In this document: piece after piece, positions 21,791-32,199 of the stretch
How the letters are laid out: the number at the start of each line of letters is the position of its first letter
How positions within the stretch are numbered: position 1 is the first letter of the stretch
Source: Salvia splendens
Taxonomy: Eukaryota; Streptophyta; Magnoliopsida; Lamiales; Lamiaceae
Assembly (NCBI RefSeq): GCF_004379255.2
Contig: NC_056046.1
Location: 11,098,001 to 11,162,000, forward strand
Direction: 5' to 3'
Length of the DNA: 64,000 bases
The notes under the pieces: model-generated
Told to the model about the DNA's origin: nothing
Seen by the model: the letters and a program-made list of their open reading frames with translations, nothing else
Databases searched by the model: none
Program-made: the position numbers and the translations under genes

Positions 21791-24700
21791 CGTCTGGGTG
21801 ATGAGGCTATTTCTAATCTTAGATTTCATCGCCTGATATTGAGTTCTCTAACTCTTGCATCGATCGTAAAGGTAGTCATTGAGCAGCCATAATGATCTCG
21901 TAACCTCTCGCTCAGTTGAGGTAGTCTACTTTTACCGCTTTCAAGGTGCTTTTGAGCTTACTGCGACTCTTTCGTCATGATTTAGTACAGACTTGTTCTA
22001 CTCGCGTCAATCCTTGAATATTGGTTTAGTGCATGTGGAGGTGTTGGCTTCTTTCTCCCAACGCTACTGTCTCCATGCCCTTTTTGGTTCGACTGAGCGA
22101 TTCATGGTGAAATAATCTAGCATGACTTTCCAAAGTGATCTAGATCTCGTGTCTAGATTAACACAAAACTCTATCGACAGCTCCTTTCTGAGCCGTTTAA
22201 TTGAGACGTGGCATATCGTAGAATAATTCGTCGCATGTTATTGCCAACGTTTGCCCTTGCTCTATATTATAGGGCTCTAAATCCTGTTCTCTTGTGATAA
22301 CTTCTCTTAAAAGGGAAAATTCGATTTCTCCCTTCATAGTAGGGACGGTGAGGGTAGCGGTGCTATCACGCGTTCCTCTTCCCGAATGTCTCTCCAGCTT
22401 TAGCCTTTTTCCTGGCCACCTCTTAGACGAATCCCTTTTGCTGATGGGATTTGTTCCGTCAAACATAAACTACGAATACACTCGTACTTTCTCCATGGCT
22501 TTCATTACATGCCCATGATTGAGTCTTTGTTCTTGTGGCTTACTTATCTTACTCGGAGTAAGCATTTTGATCGTTCAAACTACCGTATAGGTCTTTTACG
22601 TCTTCGGACATCATTTAATCCACAAATATTCCTTGATATTTCTCTACTCAAGGCTAGTTGCTTCTCTATACAACAAAATATTCGATCTTCCACCTGCTGG
22701 TCACAAGCGGTACGTAGATTCGAAGTATTTAACGCTTTGCTGTCGGTTATGCGACGCTTCTGGTTGGTGCATCATTTCCTGCACGTGTCTCCATGGGGAC
22801 GTATTTATTATGCGTATCTGAAAGAAACTGAGACCATGCCTTTTTCTGCTAGCCTCGTATCAATAACTCGATGATTAATCTAATAGTCTTAACTTGGATT
22901 ATTATTCACACAAGAGAGTATGACTGAAAGTTTGAAGGGCTACTGAATACCCAACTGGACTAGAATAACATCTCTTGTTCAACTTATATGAATTTTCGTC
23001 GATAATCGACCTTGAAGGTAAGTATTGAGTTCATTCAAAGAACTACGTAGTTCAACTGGTTCCAGGCAAACTCATAGAAGCTGAGGCTCACCCCTGGTGG
23101 GAGCTAGAAATAATCATGAGATAGGTCATGAAAACTGGATGGAAATGAATTAACTGTAAATTCCCATAGTAAGCTGCAAAATAGGACAATACAGTTGTCC
23201 AATTAAACTGAAAGGATCTGGGCATCAAGGACAGTGGTTCAAACATGTCATCGCCTAAGATGATCAACCACGAAAATTTATAAACGTAGGCGATTTCAAT
23301 GAAGGAACATTGATCATGTTTCAAAGGCATCTCGATATGGAATAACAAAATCACATCAATGATTTCATAGGTTCATTAAGGCAACGCACTGAAATGAACT
23401 ATTCAGAAAAAATCAGCTAGGGCAAGCTTGTTAGGGGAAAGGTGCAATATGCTTGCCTTAACTTCGAGCTGCAGAAAAAATTCCGAGACTAGGAATAATA
23501 CATGTACTGGAATCGAGGTCGAAAAATTTCACCTTTGTAGGATTTCAAAATAGGGAGGTAAAAAGTTCCAGCACCACATGAAATTCCCTGAGGAAAATGT
23601 TTAACTGTCTTGATCACTCTGGGGATCACAACGTAAGCATCGTAAGAATGAAATTTCATTGCATAGGTCCAAGAAATCGAGATATAAATCTCCCATATTG
23701 TGGCTCAAAGGAGGCAACAACAAATAACGATGCTTGGAACATAAGAGTATCCCAAATTTGGGAACTGAAACTGAGTCACCGCTTTCCTGAAGAGAATGAA
23801 AGTGGCGTACTACTTGCAGAACGTGAGTCAATCAAAGGTCTTAATAGCCGACAGGACATCGTTGTCCCGGAGGTTCAAAGAATGTCTGAGGAATACGCTC
23901 ATTCCGAAGATCATAGATATGAACAACTGTAGAATTTAGGGTTTACGACTGGAGCTTAAACAGTCAAAACTTTACTCTTTATGTACGATGAGTCAAAAGG
24001 ACTGCAGTCCATAAGCTGGAAATGAGTCAAACCTCGCACAGAAAAAGGAACACTGACATGGTACTTGCGAGTCAAAACTAGAGTCTGAATAGACGAGGGT
24101 ATCGTCCTTGGAAGGACTCTTAGAAGGGATTTCATTGGGAATCCAAGTAAGTACTATTGATTATAATCATCGGTTCTAGTTATGTGACACTCCCTTGTTT
24201 TTCTTGTGGAGCTCGCACATGATAAACGCGTTCTGGGAAACCATACATTCCAAGATGGGGTTCCTCGTGCTGTTAAACTGATAACTGCAGCTGGAGGTCA
24301 TACTTTCATATCGTTCTCGATAACTTAGAACGCTGATTCTGGTAAAACATTACATTCTCCATCGTGCTTCGTAGCACGCTATAAGTATCGCTTCTGGATC
24401 ACGTAGCCACTTGGGCTTGTTACGCCACATTAGATCACTTTACTAGATCGCGGGTACGATCTCTTTCCGTGTAGGGATGTATCTCCCGAACAGGCTTGAA
24501 AGTAAACTATTTTCGTTAAAACTTGGTCTTTGTAAAGACATTGGGAACTTCTTGGTTCATCGTCTAGTATACATATATTATGTATACTATCTGTATACTT
24601 AAAGGAATGGACTTCCTTTAATTGCTGTCTATAAGTAGTATATTAGTACTTTCTTGTTCGTCTTTTCTTTATCATAATTCCTTGGAATTAGAAGCTTACC

Positions 24701-25225
24701 CAAACTGATGGGTGTTAATTGGTCTCATCACCCTGGAAGGCGGTAAAAATTCTCGTTCTGCTAGTACTTGGTCCTATATGTTCCACCTAAGGTACTTCTC
24801 TAAAGCACTCTAGGTTCGCATATATAGTCCACATGACACTTATACATTCATGTCAAGCTCATAAGTCACAGATACTTTAAGCATATCTCATGCGAAGTAT
24901 CAACTATCATGTTGCATCTTGCAAAAATCTCAAATACACATTTTCGTTCCCAAAAAGGGCTGTGAAAATTCTTTTCTTTTTTTTTTTTTTTAAAAAATCC
25001 CCTGAAATTCATTTTCATTCTTAAATGGAAAAAAAATATTTTTCTTTCTTTAAAATTTTCTTTTCTGGACGAGCGGGCGTCGACCCCTGTTTCTGGTGCA
25101 GTTGATCGTGTCGAGCTGAGGTGTTGGGATCTTGTACTGATCATTCTGTTCACTTCCTAGCCTAGTGCTACTGTTCTGGACTGAGGCTTAGAAGGAAGGT
25201 TCTTGGGTCAGAGCGAAAGAAAAGT
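21791..25225 (-). other. Retrotransposon internal region without recognisable gag
   Basis: Gag and protease would be expected here between primer-binding site and pol. I find no Gag capsid or CCHC zinc-knuckle (CxxCxxxGHxxxxC) motif and no long ORF. A short minus-strand frame just inside the primer site (about 25144-24866, beginning MISTRSQHLSS) may be the last trace of a gag start, ending in a Lys/Phe-rich low-complexity run. Short ORFs on either strand (22197-22466, 23597-23932) have no family I recognise. Confidence 0.55.
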
Positions 25226-25237
25226 GCTCTGATACCA
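25226..25237 (-). promoter_or_regulatory. Primer-binding site for initiator tRNA-Met
   Basis: The minus strand reads TGGTATCAGAGC, the 12-nt complement of the 3' end of plant initiator tRNA-Met. It lies three bases inside the 5' LTR and fixes the element's orientation. Confidence 0.92.
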
Positions 25238-25240
25238 CTC

Positions 25241-28200
25241 TGTCACGACCACATCTCCCTGGTCAAAGAAAGTGTAGCTTTACCGCGACTAAAACATACT
25301 GAAACTGTCTTAACTCGTCATAAGATGCTTAAATCAAAAGAAACATTGTCTGAAGTGTGTTGAGGGTACAAATCATGCTGAATCAGAGTAGTTATGGGAA
25401 ATTGTCTTTGTTAAATGAATGTTCTGAATTTGCGCAACGGAAGAGTACCAAGACAGATGTAATATGTATGAAGACATACTACACCCGCTACCTTCCTACT
25501 TATTTGGTCTTCTGTCCCAACACCTCCTCGGCTTCGACAACAATCAACCTGCACATTAAGGAAAACAAAATGCAGGGCTGAGTACTTGATGCACTCAGTG
25601 GGCTCATGCCGAAAACTGTTTTTCTTTTAGTTGTCAGCCAAGCTGAGTGAACGCGGGGTTTTACTGAAAATCTATCCCGGTCACTAAAATCTGTTATTTC
25701 TTTCTGAAAATAGACTGCAGTCATTTAAACTTCTGATGATATGCCATATCAGCTGCGTGAATCGGGAATGTGGCCACATTCCACGACCACTGGGCCGGCC
25801 AACCTGGCGCTAGCTCACGACCCACGGACCGGCCAACCTAGCGCTAGCTCACGGTCCCTATGTGTACACTAGTCCGAGTAGGATTTACTGACCTACTGGG
25901 ACCCGAATTCGATTTAACTGGGTTGGCATAGCCAACAGATAGGCAATCATAAAACAAAACATGGCATGACAACTCATTCAAATAATCATGTTTTTCTCAT
26001 AAACACGCTTTAAAGAAAGAAGAGAAAGAAAGGCCCACCTCAATTGCTTAAACTTTTGCAAAACGGGTGTTTTCCTTGTCCTGAGACTACTCGTCGAGCG
26101 ATGACGTTCCTTTACAAAATTTAATATACTTAAATTAGGCTTTAAAAATAACTGTGTATCTTGCATGAATGCATGCCTAAGCGTGTGCTATTTTATTTTA
26201 TCTCTTTCTTCCTAAATCTTAGAGATCTAAATTCTTTAATTAAATCTGCGATTTAATTTATTCGGAACTGGCCGAACTGTTCGGGTATTAGCATTTCCCA
26301 CATTGACTAAGGTATTTTAAGAAAATACTTTATGTGACCAAAAAAGTCTGCTTTAAATATTTTTCGCTTATTACTTCACACGGCTTAACATTTCGTTCCT
26401 TCCGTGGCTTAAGGCATTAATTCCATTAACTCTTAGAATTAATCTAGGGAAAAGGGTTCAACTAAGTTCCGGGTCCAGCTAGGGGATTTATTTAATCTGG
26501 CCCGTATATTTTATTTCTTCAGGCCCAAAACTTTATGGAACCACTTCTTTTACTTCCTTAAACTGAGGCCCAACTGTTTACTTTATATTGCAAAGGCCCA
26601 AAAACAAAATAAATTACCAAGGCCCAAGTTTCTAAAATTGGGGAGGCCCAATTTTATACTCTCACTCGTCGAGCCTTCTCCCATTTCTTCTTCACAACAC
26701 AACTCCAAATCCCCAAATTCCAAATTGAATCCCTTGACTCCGTCACCTCTGCGCCGAACCGCCATCATCGCTCATCACCGCCATCGATGCCCTGTCGCGC
26801 CTCATCGTCTTCCTTCCGGATCTGCGAGACGCGGTTCCGTCCGCCTAGCAGCGGCGGGGCTCCAATGGAAACCGTCTCCGTTACCTCCGTCTCCAGCGAG
26901 GGACGATTGGTGCCAAGAAGATCTCTCTCCCTCTCGGCTGTACTGTTGCTGTCGCGACACTAGGCTCGCCGGTGCGTGGCCTCAGCTTGCCTCTTTTCCG
27001 CCGTCGATCCACCCCTCCGTCGCATCGAAGCAGCAGCCCCTCGTCGGTGCTGTCCCCCTTCCAGCGAGCCCATTGAGCCGCCGCTGCCGAGGACGAGCGG
27101 GGGGGGGGGTCCAGCTTCGCGAGGCTCCTGCCGTCGCTGTTCGCAGGAGGTTAGGCTGGACACGGTGCGGTCCGTTGCCGCTGCTGCACGCCGGGGGTGC
27201 CTGCGGTCTCGGCTCGCCACCGCTCTTGACACCCCGCCGTCGGATCACTACCTCTCGTCCAGCGTTTCCGCCTCTGGCGGCACGACGTCTCGGCCAGAGC
27301 CATTCTCCCTCCGAAGCTAAGTTTCTCGTTTAAAAATTCTCTAGCGTTGATAAATGAAACTTGCGAATTTTCAATAATACTGTAACTTGAGCATTAGGGG
27401 ATTTCTCTTGCATTCTGTTGGGTTTGATTCTATTTCATCGGGGGGGGGTGAGTCTGTGGTGGAAGTTTCGATTCTGTCGTGAAGTGTGGATTTAAGGCAT
27501 ACTCCTATGTTCTTGAGTTTCTGTCCCTAAGTCCTCATGCTTTAGCTATCTACTGTGTGCTACATGATGCTAGTATGGTTTGGAGGATTTACCTCTTGTG
27601 ATTGCTGAGTGAGGCTGCTCTTACTCTTGCTCGATCCCTCTCTGCCTCAGTTCTTCCTCCCTCTCTTTCGCTTGCTTCTTTGCTACTGAGTTGTGGTATT
27701 GAGAGAGGGTGAAGCTGGGATTGTTTATACACCTTTGTCTAACTGAAAGCCTGAGAAAGGCTGGTGTACTTGGCTATAATTGCTGGCTGGTTAGTAGTTG
27801 TTCCCTCTGCAGTAAAATCGCAGGGTGTACTCGTGAGTTGGATGAGCCTTTGGCTCCTGGTTGTGCTTTGATATCATAGCTGGAAAGGTGCATTATTCCC
27901 TGCATTCCCTTGCTGTACTACTTAACTGTATTTGTCTCCACATGAGGTGTTGTACTAGGTTTATTCATTACTTTTGTTGGTTTATGGCAGGTACGAGTGA
28001 AGTACGAGCTGCAGGGACGCAGCCTTGCAGAGTGCAGCCACTGAGGTGAAGTGCTGTTGGCTGACTTACTTCTCCCGGCCCAGCTCTTTCTTATTTTTCT
28101 GAAAGGTAAGTTTCTTCTTTCCTTTTTCTAATGCATGGTGCTAGTTTGTCTTTTATCTGATGCACTTAAATTCCATTTTGTGTGCGGTTGGCAGGGACAA

Positions 28201-28627
28201 GGGAGACCTATTTCCTCTGCCCCTCTAGTTCGGCCCATCGGACCATCGAAAAGATCTGGGCCGCAAGCCCGTGCTGAAGAGGCCCAACGCTAGTTTACAC
28301 TTTCCTTTTTCTCTCTATAGTGTAATCGAGTAGTTCTACTTGAAAACTCTCTTTTCTTTAACGTGTAATAGTTATTTGGTGTGTATTACTTTTCAAGCAT
28401 TTGTACTTTATTAGCTTGAAATTCTGAAATCTTGTACCTCTTTTACTCAAGAAATAAACAAATGCTCTTTCATTTTTTTTAATCAACATCTGTAAATTCA
28501 AGGCTTAGCTGGATATACTAACTGTTGTGTTCTGTATGCTCAAAGCTATGAACACTCTTTCTTTTCTCTTTATAAATTTCTAGTATTTATTTTAAAATTC
28601 TCGAGAATCTAGGTCTCGGCTATTACA
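25241..28627 (-). repeat. 5' LTR of the retrotransposon
   Basis: This 3387-bp LTR is nearly identical to 15784-19169. The few differences are single substitutions (for example A at 26306 and T at 26952) and the lengths of two G runs (11 versus 12, and 9 versus 7). On the minus strand a TTTATAAAG box lies near 28570, close to the LTR start. The + strand carries AGGCCCA motifs at about 26519-26645 before a CpG-rich block (26720-27320). Confidence 0.93.
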
Positions 28628-29507
28628 TTGCTGCTTGGAGAAAATGGGACCGGAAAGACAACCTTCCTACAGATACTGGTACATTTGTAGTATAGTTTGT
28701 GTAGTTTTAAGAAACGTGTTAATTTATGTTGAATCAACAATGTTGTCCTTCCAAATGTTAGGCTGGCATTTTTTAGCCTCGTACTGTAGAATGTGATGTG
28801 GAAATTCCCAAGTTCAATGTCTCTTTTAAGTCACAGAAGGTCGGTATGACAGCTCAGCATACCGTGAAAAGTTTGTTGTTTTCAAGAATTCGTGATTCGT
28901 ACATGGATCCTCAGTTTGTATCTGATGTGATGAAGCCTCTCTTGGAAAAAAATTTGATGGATAAAAAGCTTCAGGATCTCTCTAATGGAGAATTACAGAG
29001 GGTTTCCATCATTGCTTGTCTTGGAAAGGTGAGGTCTATATAGAATATTCTGCGTTATTTTGCTTGTCATTTACACTTGATTTGTTTTGGTGTGGGGTGC
29101 AGCCAGCTGATATATATTTGATAGATGAACCAAGCACATATCTAGACGCGGAGCAGAGTATAGTTGTTGCAAAAATCATAAAGAAATTCATACATCGAGT
29201 GAAGAAATTCATACCTTGCTGATAGGGTGATGGTGTTCGAGGGGAAGCCATCCGTTGCCAATCCACCTCAATCACTATTGACTGGAATGAATCTCTTCTT
29301 ATCTGCAAGCCACCTCACATCTATTGTTTTTGAAGAAAAAAAAGTTCCATAATGGTTAACCAGTAAACCATATTTTTTATATTGTAGCACCTGGATATCA
29401 CAATTAGAAGGGACCCCACAAATTTCCTCCCTAGAATCAACAAAGTCGAGTCGGCCGAAGGTGAAGAGCATAAGACCTCTGGATCTTACTATTATATGGA
29501 TGACTAA
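28628..29507 (+). pseudogene. ABCE1/RLI pseudogene, NBD2 and C-terminus
   Basis: The relic resumes directly after the LTR. Exon relics are 28628-28678 (Walker A: LGENGTGKTTFLQIL), 28762-29028 (DVEIPKFNVSFKSQKV, IRDSYMDPQFVSDVMKPL, signature LSNGELQRV), 29103-about 29290 ([30 protein letters not shown]) and 29388-29507 (ITIRRDPTNFLPRINKVES, ending YYYMDD and TAA). Damage includes a TAG near 28774, a Gly-to-Asn change in the signature, and a deletion near 29215 that removes the H-loop VVEHD region and shifts the frame. Splice sites are still GT-AG. It is clearly the same gene as the fragments at 13144 and 15003. Confidence 0.92.
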
Positions 29508-30253
29508 GTTGCAGCAGTATATGCTCCCTTGAGTAGTAATGTTGGAATGCTTTTGGGCACCTTGATGTCAACAGATTGGTCATTGGTGTGCAAATGATAT
29601 TGAAATGGTTTAGTAGTAAGTACTATTATAGCATGTGTGTTTTGGAGAAGTTATTTTATCGATTCCAAAAACTGCCCAAGCTTATAAATGACACGATGAT
29701 AATATTGTCAAGTTATTCTAGTGGATTCTATCTCTACACTCAGGCAAACCTCTCATATACAAGCATTGCTATTTCCCAATGTATTTAAGCCTAATCTTTT
29801 ATTATTCCTCAAGGATATTGACATGAGGATCACTCTTTAATTAACTATGCATATTCAGTTATTCGTTTCATACAACTTAAAACCAATATATTCATGATGA
29901 GTAATTTTCGATCAATATATTAATTTGATACCTCAGTTCAAATTATTTCTTAATACAAGTGCAATAAAGCTCCAACAAAATAGCTTGCCATATTATAATT
30001 TGAAATGAAGTAGTACATGCATACTCAAAACTTAAAAGCTGCAAACGATTACATAAAACGGAAAGCCACGAAAAGAAATTAAAACTCCTTAGAAACAGAT
30101 GAGAAGTTCTCTTATTTTCAATCACACAAAAACATCAAAACACCTTATATCCATCACAGACTGCTAAACTCATACGTTGTAGTAGTAAACAGTCATTGAT
30201 TTAATCAATCTTCTTAATTAAAAGAAGAGTAGATTTAATAATTTAGGTAACAC
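29508..30253. other. Spacer between the ABCE1 relic and the defensin gene
   Basis: This is AT-rich. It contains the 62-bp segment (29811-29872) that matches 9373-9433 upstream of the patatin-like gene. Otherwise it is probably 3' flanking sequence of the defensin. Confidence 0.45.
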
Positions 30254-30584
30254 TTAACAGTGTTTGGTGCAGTAGCAGCGGCGGCGGATGCCCCGGCAGT
30301 GGCCGCCGTGGAAACCCTCTGTCTGGCACACCGCCAAGCAATTGGCTTTTCTCACACAGATTCCCTTGAATCGGTGGCTCTTCGACTCGCACGTCCTTGC
30401 CTCCGCCACCATTCCTATTATTTCAATTTTTGTAAATATACAAACTTATTAGTAAATAATTAACTATAGTTACAATAACCACAAAATAAATTTGTTAGAG
30501 TAGAATGATTAGAAATGTACCAGTGGAGAACAAAAGCATCATCACTAGGAAAGCAGTAGCAAACAACCTCAAAAAGCTGCTCAT
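30254..30584 (-). CDS. Plant defensin precursor (gamma-thionin family)
   Basis: There are two exons on the minus strand: 30521-30584 (start ATG at 30584) and 30254-30414, joined by a GT-AG intron inside a Gly codon. The product is 74 residues. Residues 1-27 form a signal peptide with a hydrophobic core ([13 protein letters not shown]), predicting secretion. The mature part of about 47 residues begins RTCESKS and has eight cysteines in the plant defensin pattern: C-x10-C-x5-C-x3-C-x9-C-x6-C-x1-C-x3-C. The gamma-core is [11 protein letters not shown] and is strongly basic. Such peptides bind fungal membrane lipids and act in innate defence; some serve other roles. No C-terminal prodomain is present. 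Confidence 0.93.
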
Positions 30585-30638
30585 TTTCTCACAGAGATGT
30601 GTATGTGTGTGTGTTTGTTATGTGCAGGTAGTGATGTC

Positions 30639-30646
30639 TATATATA
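30639..30646 (-). promoter_or_regulatory. TATA box of the defensin gene
   Basis: TATATATA on the minus strand lies 55 nt upstream of the defensin ATG, a normal distance for a short leader. Confidence 0.6.
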
Positions 30647-30649
30647 GCC

Positions 30650-31953
30650 CAATACTTACTAAATTAAACTAACTATGCTCATAGTTTTGATTGTGTATTT
30701 TGTATTTTCGACAAGTTCATACTACGTGTCATTGCATGTTGGCGAAGGATATCATTTTTAAAAATTCAATAGGGATTGAAAAGAAAAAGAATGGTGTGCA
30801 TATATCAACAATGAGTCATGACTACTCACAACCACGAGCATATTTCTCACTTTTTTTGCTTAACACAGCTATGAGATTCACTTTAATTTTTTATATATAT
30901 ATTTGCAATTAGGTGTATTTGGCCAAATTTACTTTCTTTTGCAAAGTATGAAATATTTGTGGCTCCCCACTTACATGAACATTTAATTAGCTTTTTATTT
31001 CTTCTTTTTCTTGATTCCACTTTTGGCTTTAAGCAATGTCTAGCAGGTTCTACATGGTAAATTTGAAAACCAATATTTTTTTGCCAAATCCCACTTTTAG
31101 TCATGCATGATTTAATGTTGCAGGTACTGGTCAATTTATCTTTACTTAACATTTCCAAGTTAAAAGAGATAGAGGTAAAAATCACCTTTTATTACTTTTA
31201 CTTTTTTGTAAGTTGAAAGAAAATATATATTAAGACGAATATGAACACCTGAAAGTGGGAAGGCCAAACATAGCATTAGGTGGTTCAGTCCACAACAATG
31301 AACAATAATGATTACTAAATATATTTAGAATGCTACTACATATTACCATAAAAATAAATATATAAATTAATGAATATTTTAGCATAGGCGCAGAAGGGTT
31401 TTAAAAAGCGCTAAAGCAAAGGAAAACAAGCACCATATGTTCACATTGCGATTTGGGTATATATATTCTTTAATTTGTACCTTTCGGCATGGTTATATAT
31501 CTTCTTTCATTTTAGTAATTAGTTTTATTTTTCAATTCAATTATGATATGTTGTTTAGTTTCTATTAATATATGAATTTCTGAAATATTTCGTAAAGTGC
31601 TCAAGATCATTTAAAAACTAAAAATTAAATAAAGTAGTACTTATCGTCTAGTATCTTATACAATTCCGTAAAGAAGAGGCAATAAATTTACAACATTAGT
31701 AGGTGAACCTTTAAAAAAGTTAAGATAAACACACATTTCTCAGGCAAACATGCCTGAGAAATCTATATTATAATCAAACCACCATCACATTTCCTTTGTC
31801 TACATCTACCTTTTTTGTTAGTACTATTTCTTCATTCGTGTAGAAGTAAAATTTTTTAAAAAAGCAATGTTTTGAAGTTGATATATATGGTTTGTGTGTA
31901 CAAAAAGTAAGGAAAATGATATTAATCAATGTTTTCTCAAACGCTACAATATA
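30650..31953. other. AT-rich intergenic sequence, no gene seen
   Basis: This is AT-rich spacer upstream of the defensin and may include its promoter. No coding or RNA feature is supported. Confidence 0.45.
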
Positions 31954-32197
31954 CTCCCTCTGTCCGCCATTAGAAGTCTCATTTCTTGACGGCATGGGTT
32001 TTAAGAAATGTTAAGAAAAGTAGGTGGAAAAAAGTTAGTGGAAACTTGTATATATTGGTTTTAAATGAAATGTGAGTGGAATGAGTGAGTGGAAGGTGGG
32101 ACCCTGTTACCATTTATGGTAAAAGTGAACCGGGACTCCTATTCGCGGACGAACTAAAATGGAAAAACGGGACTCATATTCACGGACTGAGAGGGAG
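31954..32197. mobile_element. Stowaway MITE
   Basis: The 244-bp element has TIRs CTCCCTCTGTCCGCCATTAG (left) and CTCCCTCTCAGTCCGTGAAT (right, other strand), flanked by TA on both sides (31952-31953 and 32198-32199). It is the same family as the copy at 47994-48238: shared interior words include GTGGAAAAAAGTTAGTGGAA and AACTAAAATGGAAAAACGGG. Confidence 0.85.
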
Positions 32198-32199
32198 TA

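Larger units (their letters stand above)
15784..28627 (-). mobile_element. LTR retrotransposon, Ty3/Gypsy type, non-autonomous
   Basis: The 12.84-kb element inserts in an ABCE1 pseudogene exon. Its LTRs are 15784-19169 (3' LTR) and 25241-28627 (5' LTR), each starting TGTCACGACC and ending GGCTATTACA on the + strand. The primer-binding site is at 25226-25237 and a polypurine tract is at about 19172-19183, so the element reads on the minus strand. The flanking 5-mers are TGTGC (left) and, with one base apparently lost, T-TGC (right). Internally only a broken pol is recognisable, and no gag is seen. By eye the LTRs differ at about 9 of 3386 positions plus two G-run lengths. Confidence 0.93.

Noticed and set aside
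23597..23932. 111-residue + strand ORF inside the retrotransposon
   Set aside because: It lies on the strand opposite to the element's genes, has no known family and shows no splice or promoter context. Probably chance.
26638..27333. 231-residue + strand ORF inside the 5' LTR
   Set aside because: It is Pro/Arg/Ser-rich low complexity in a CpG-rich block, has no recognisable domain, and the same region of the other LTR is broken by small differences. Treated as part of the LTR.
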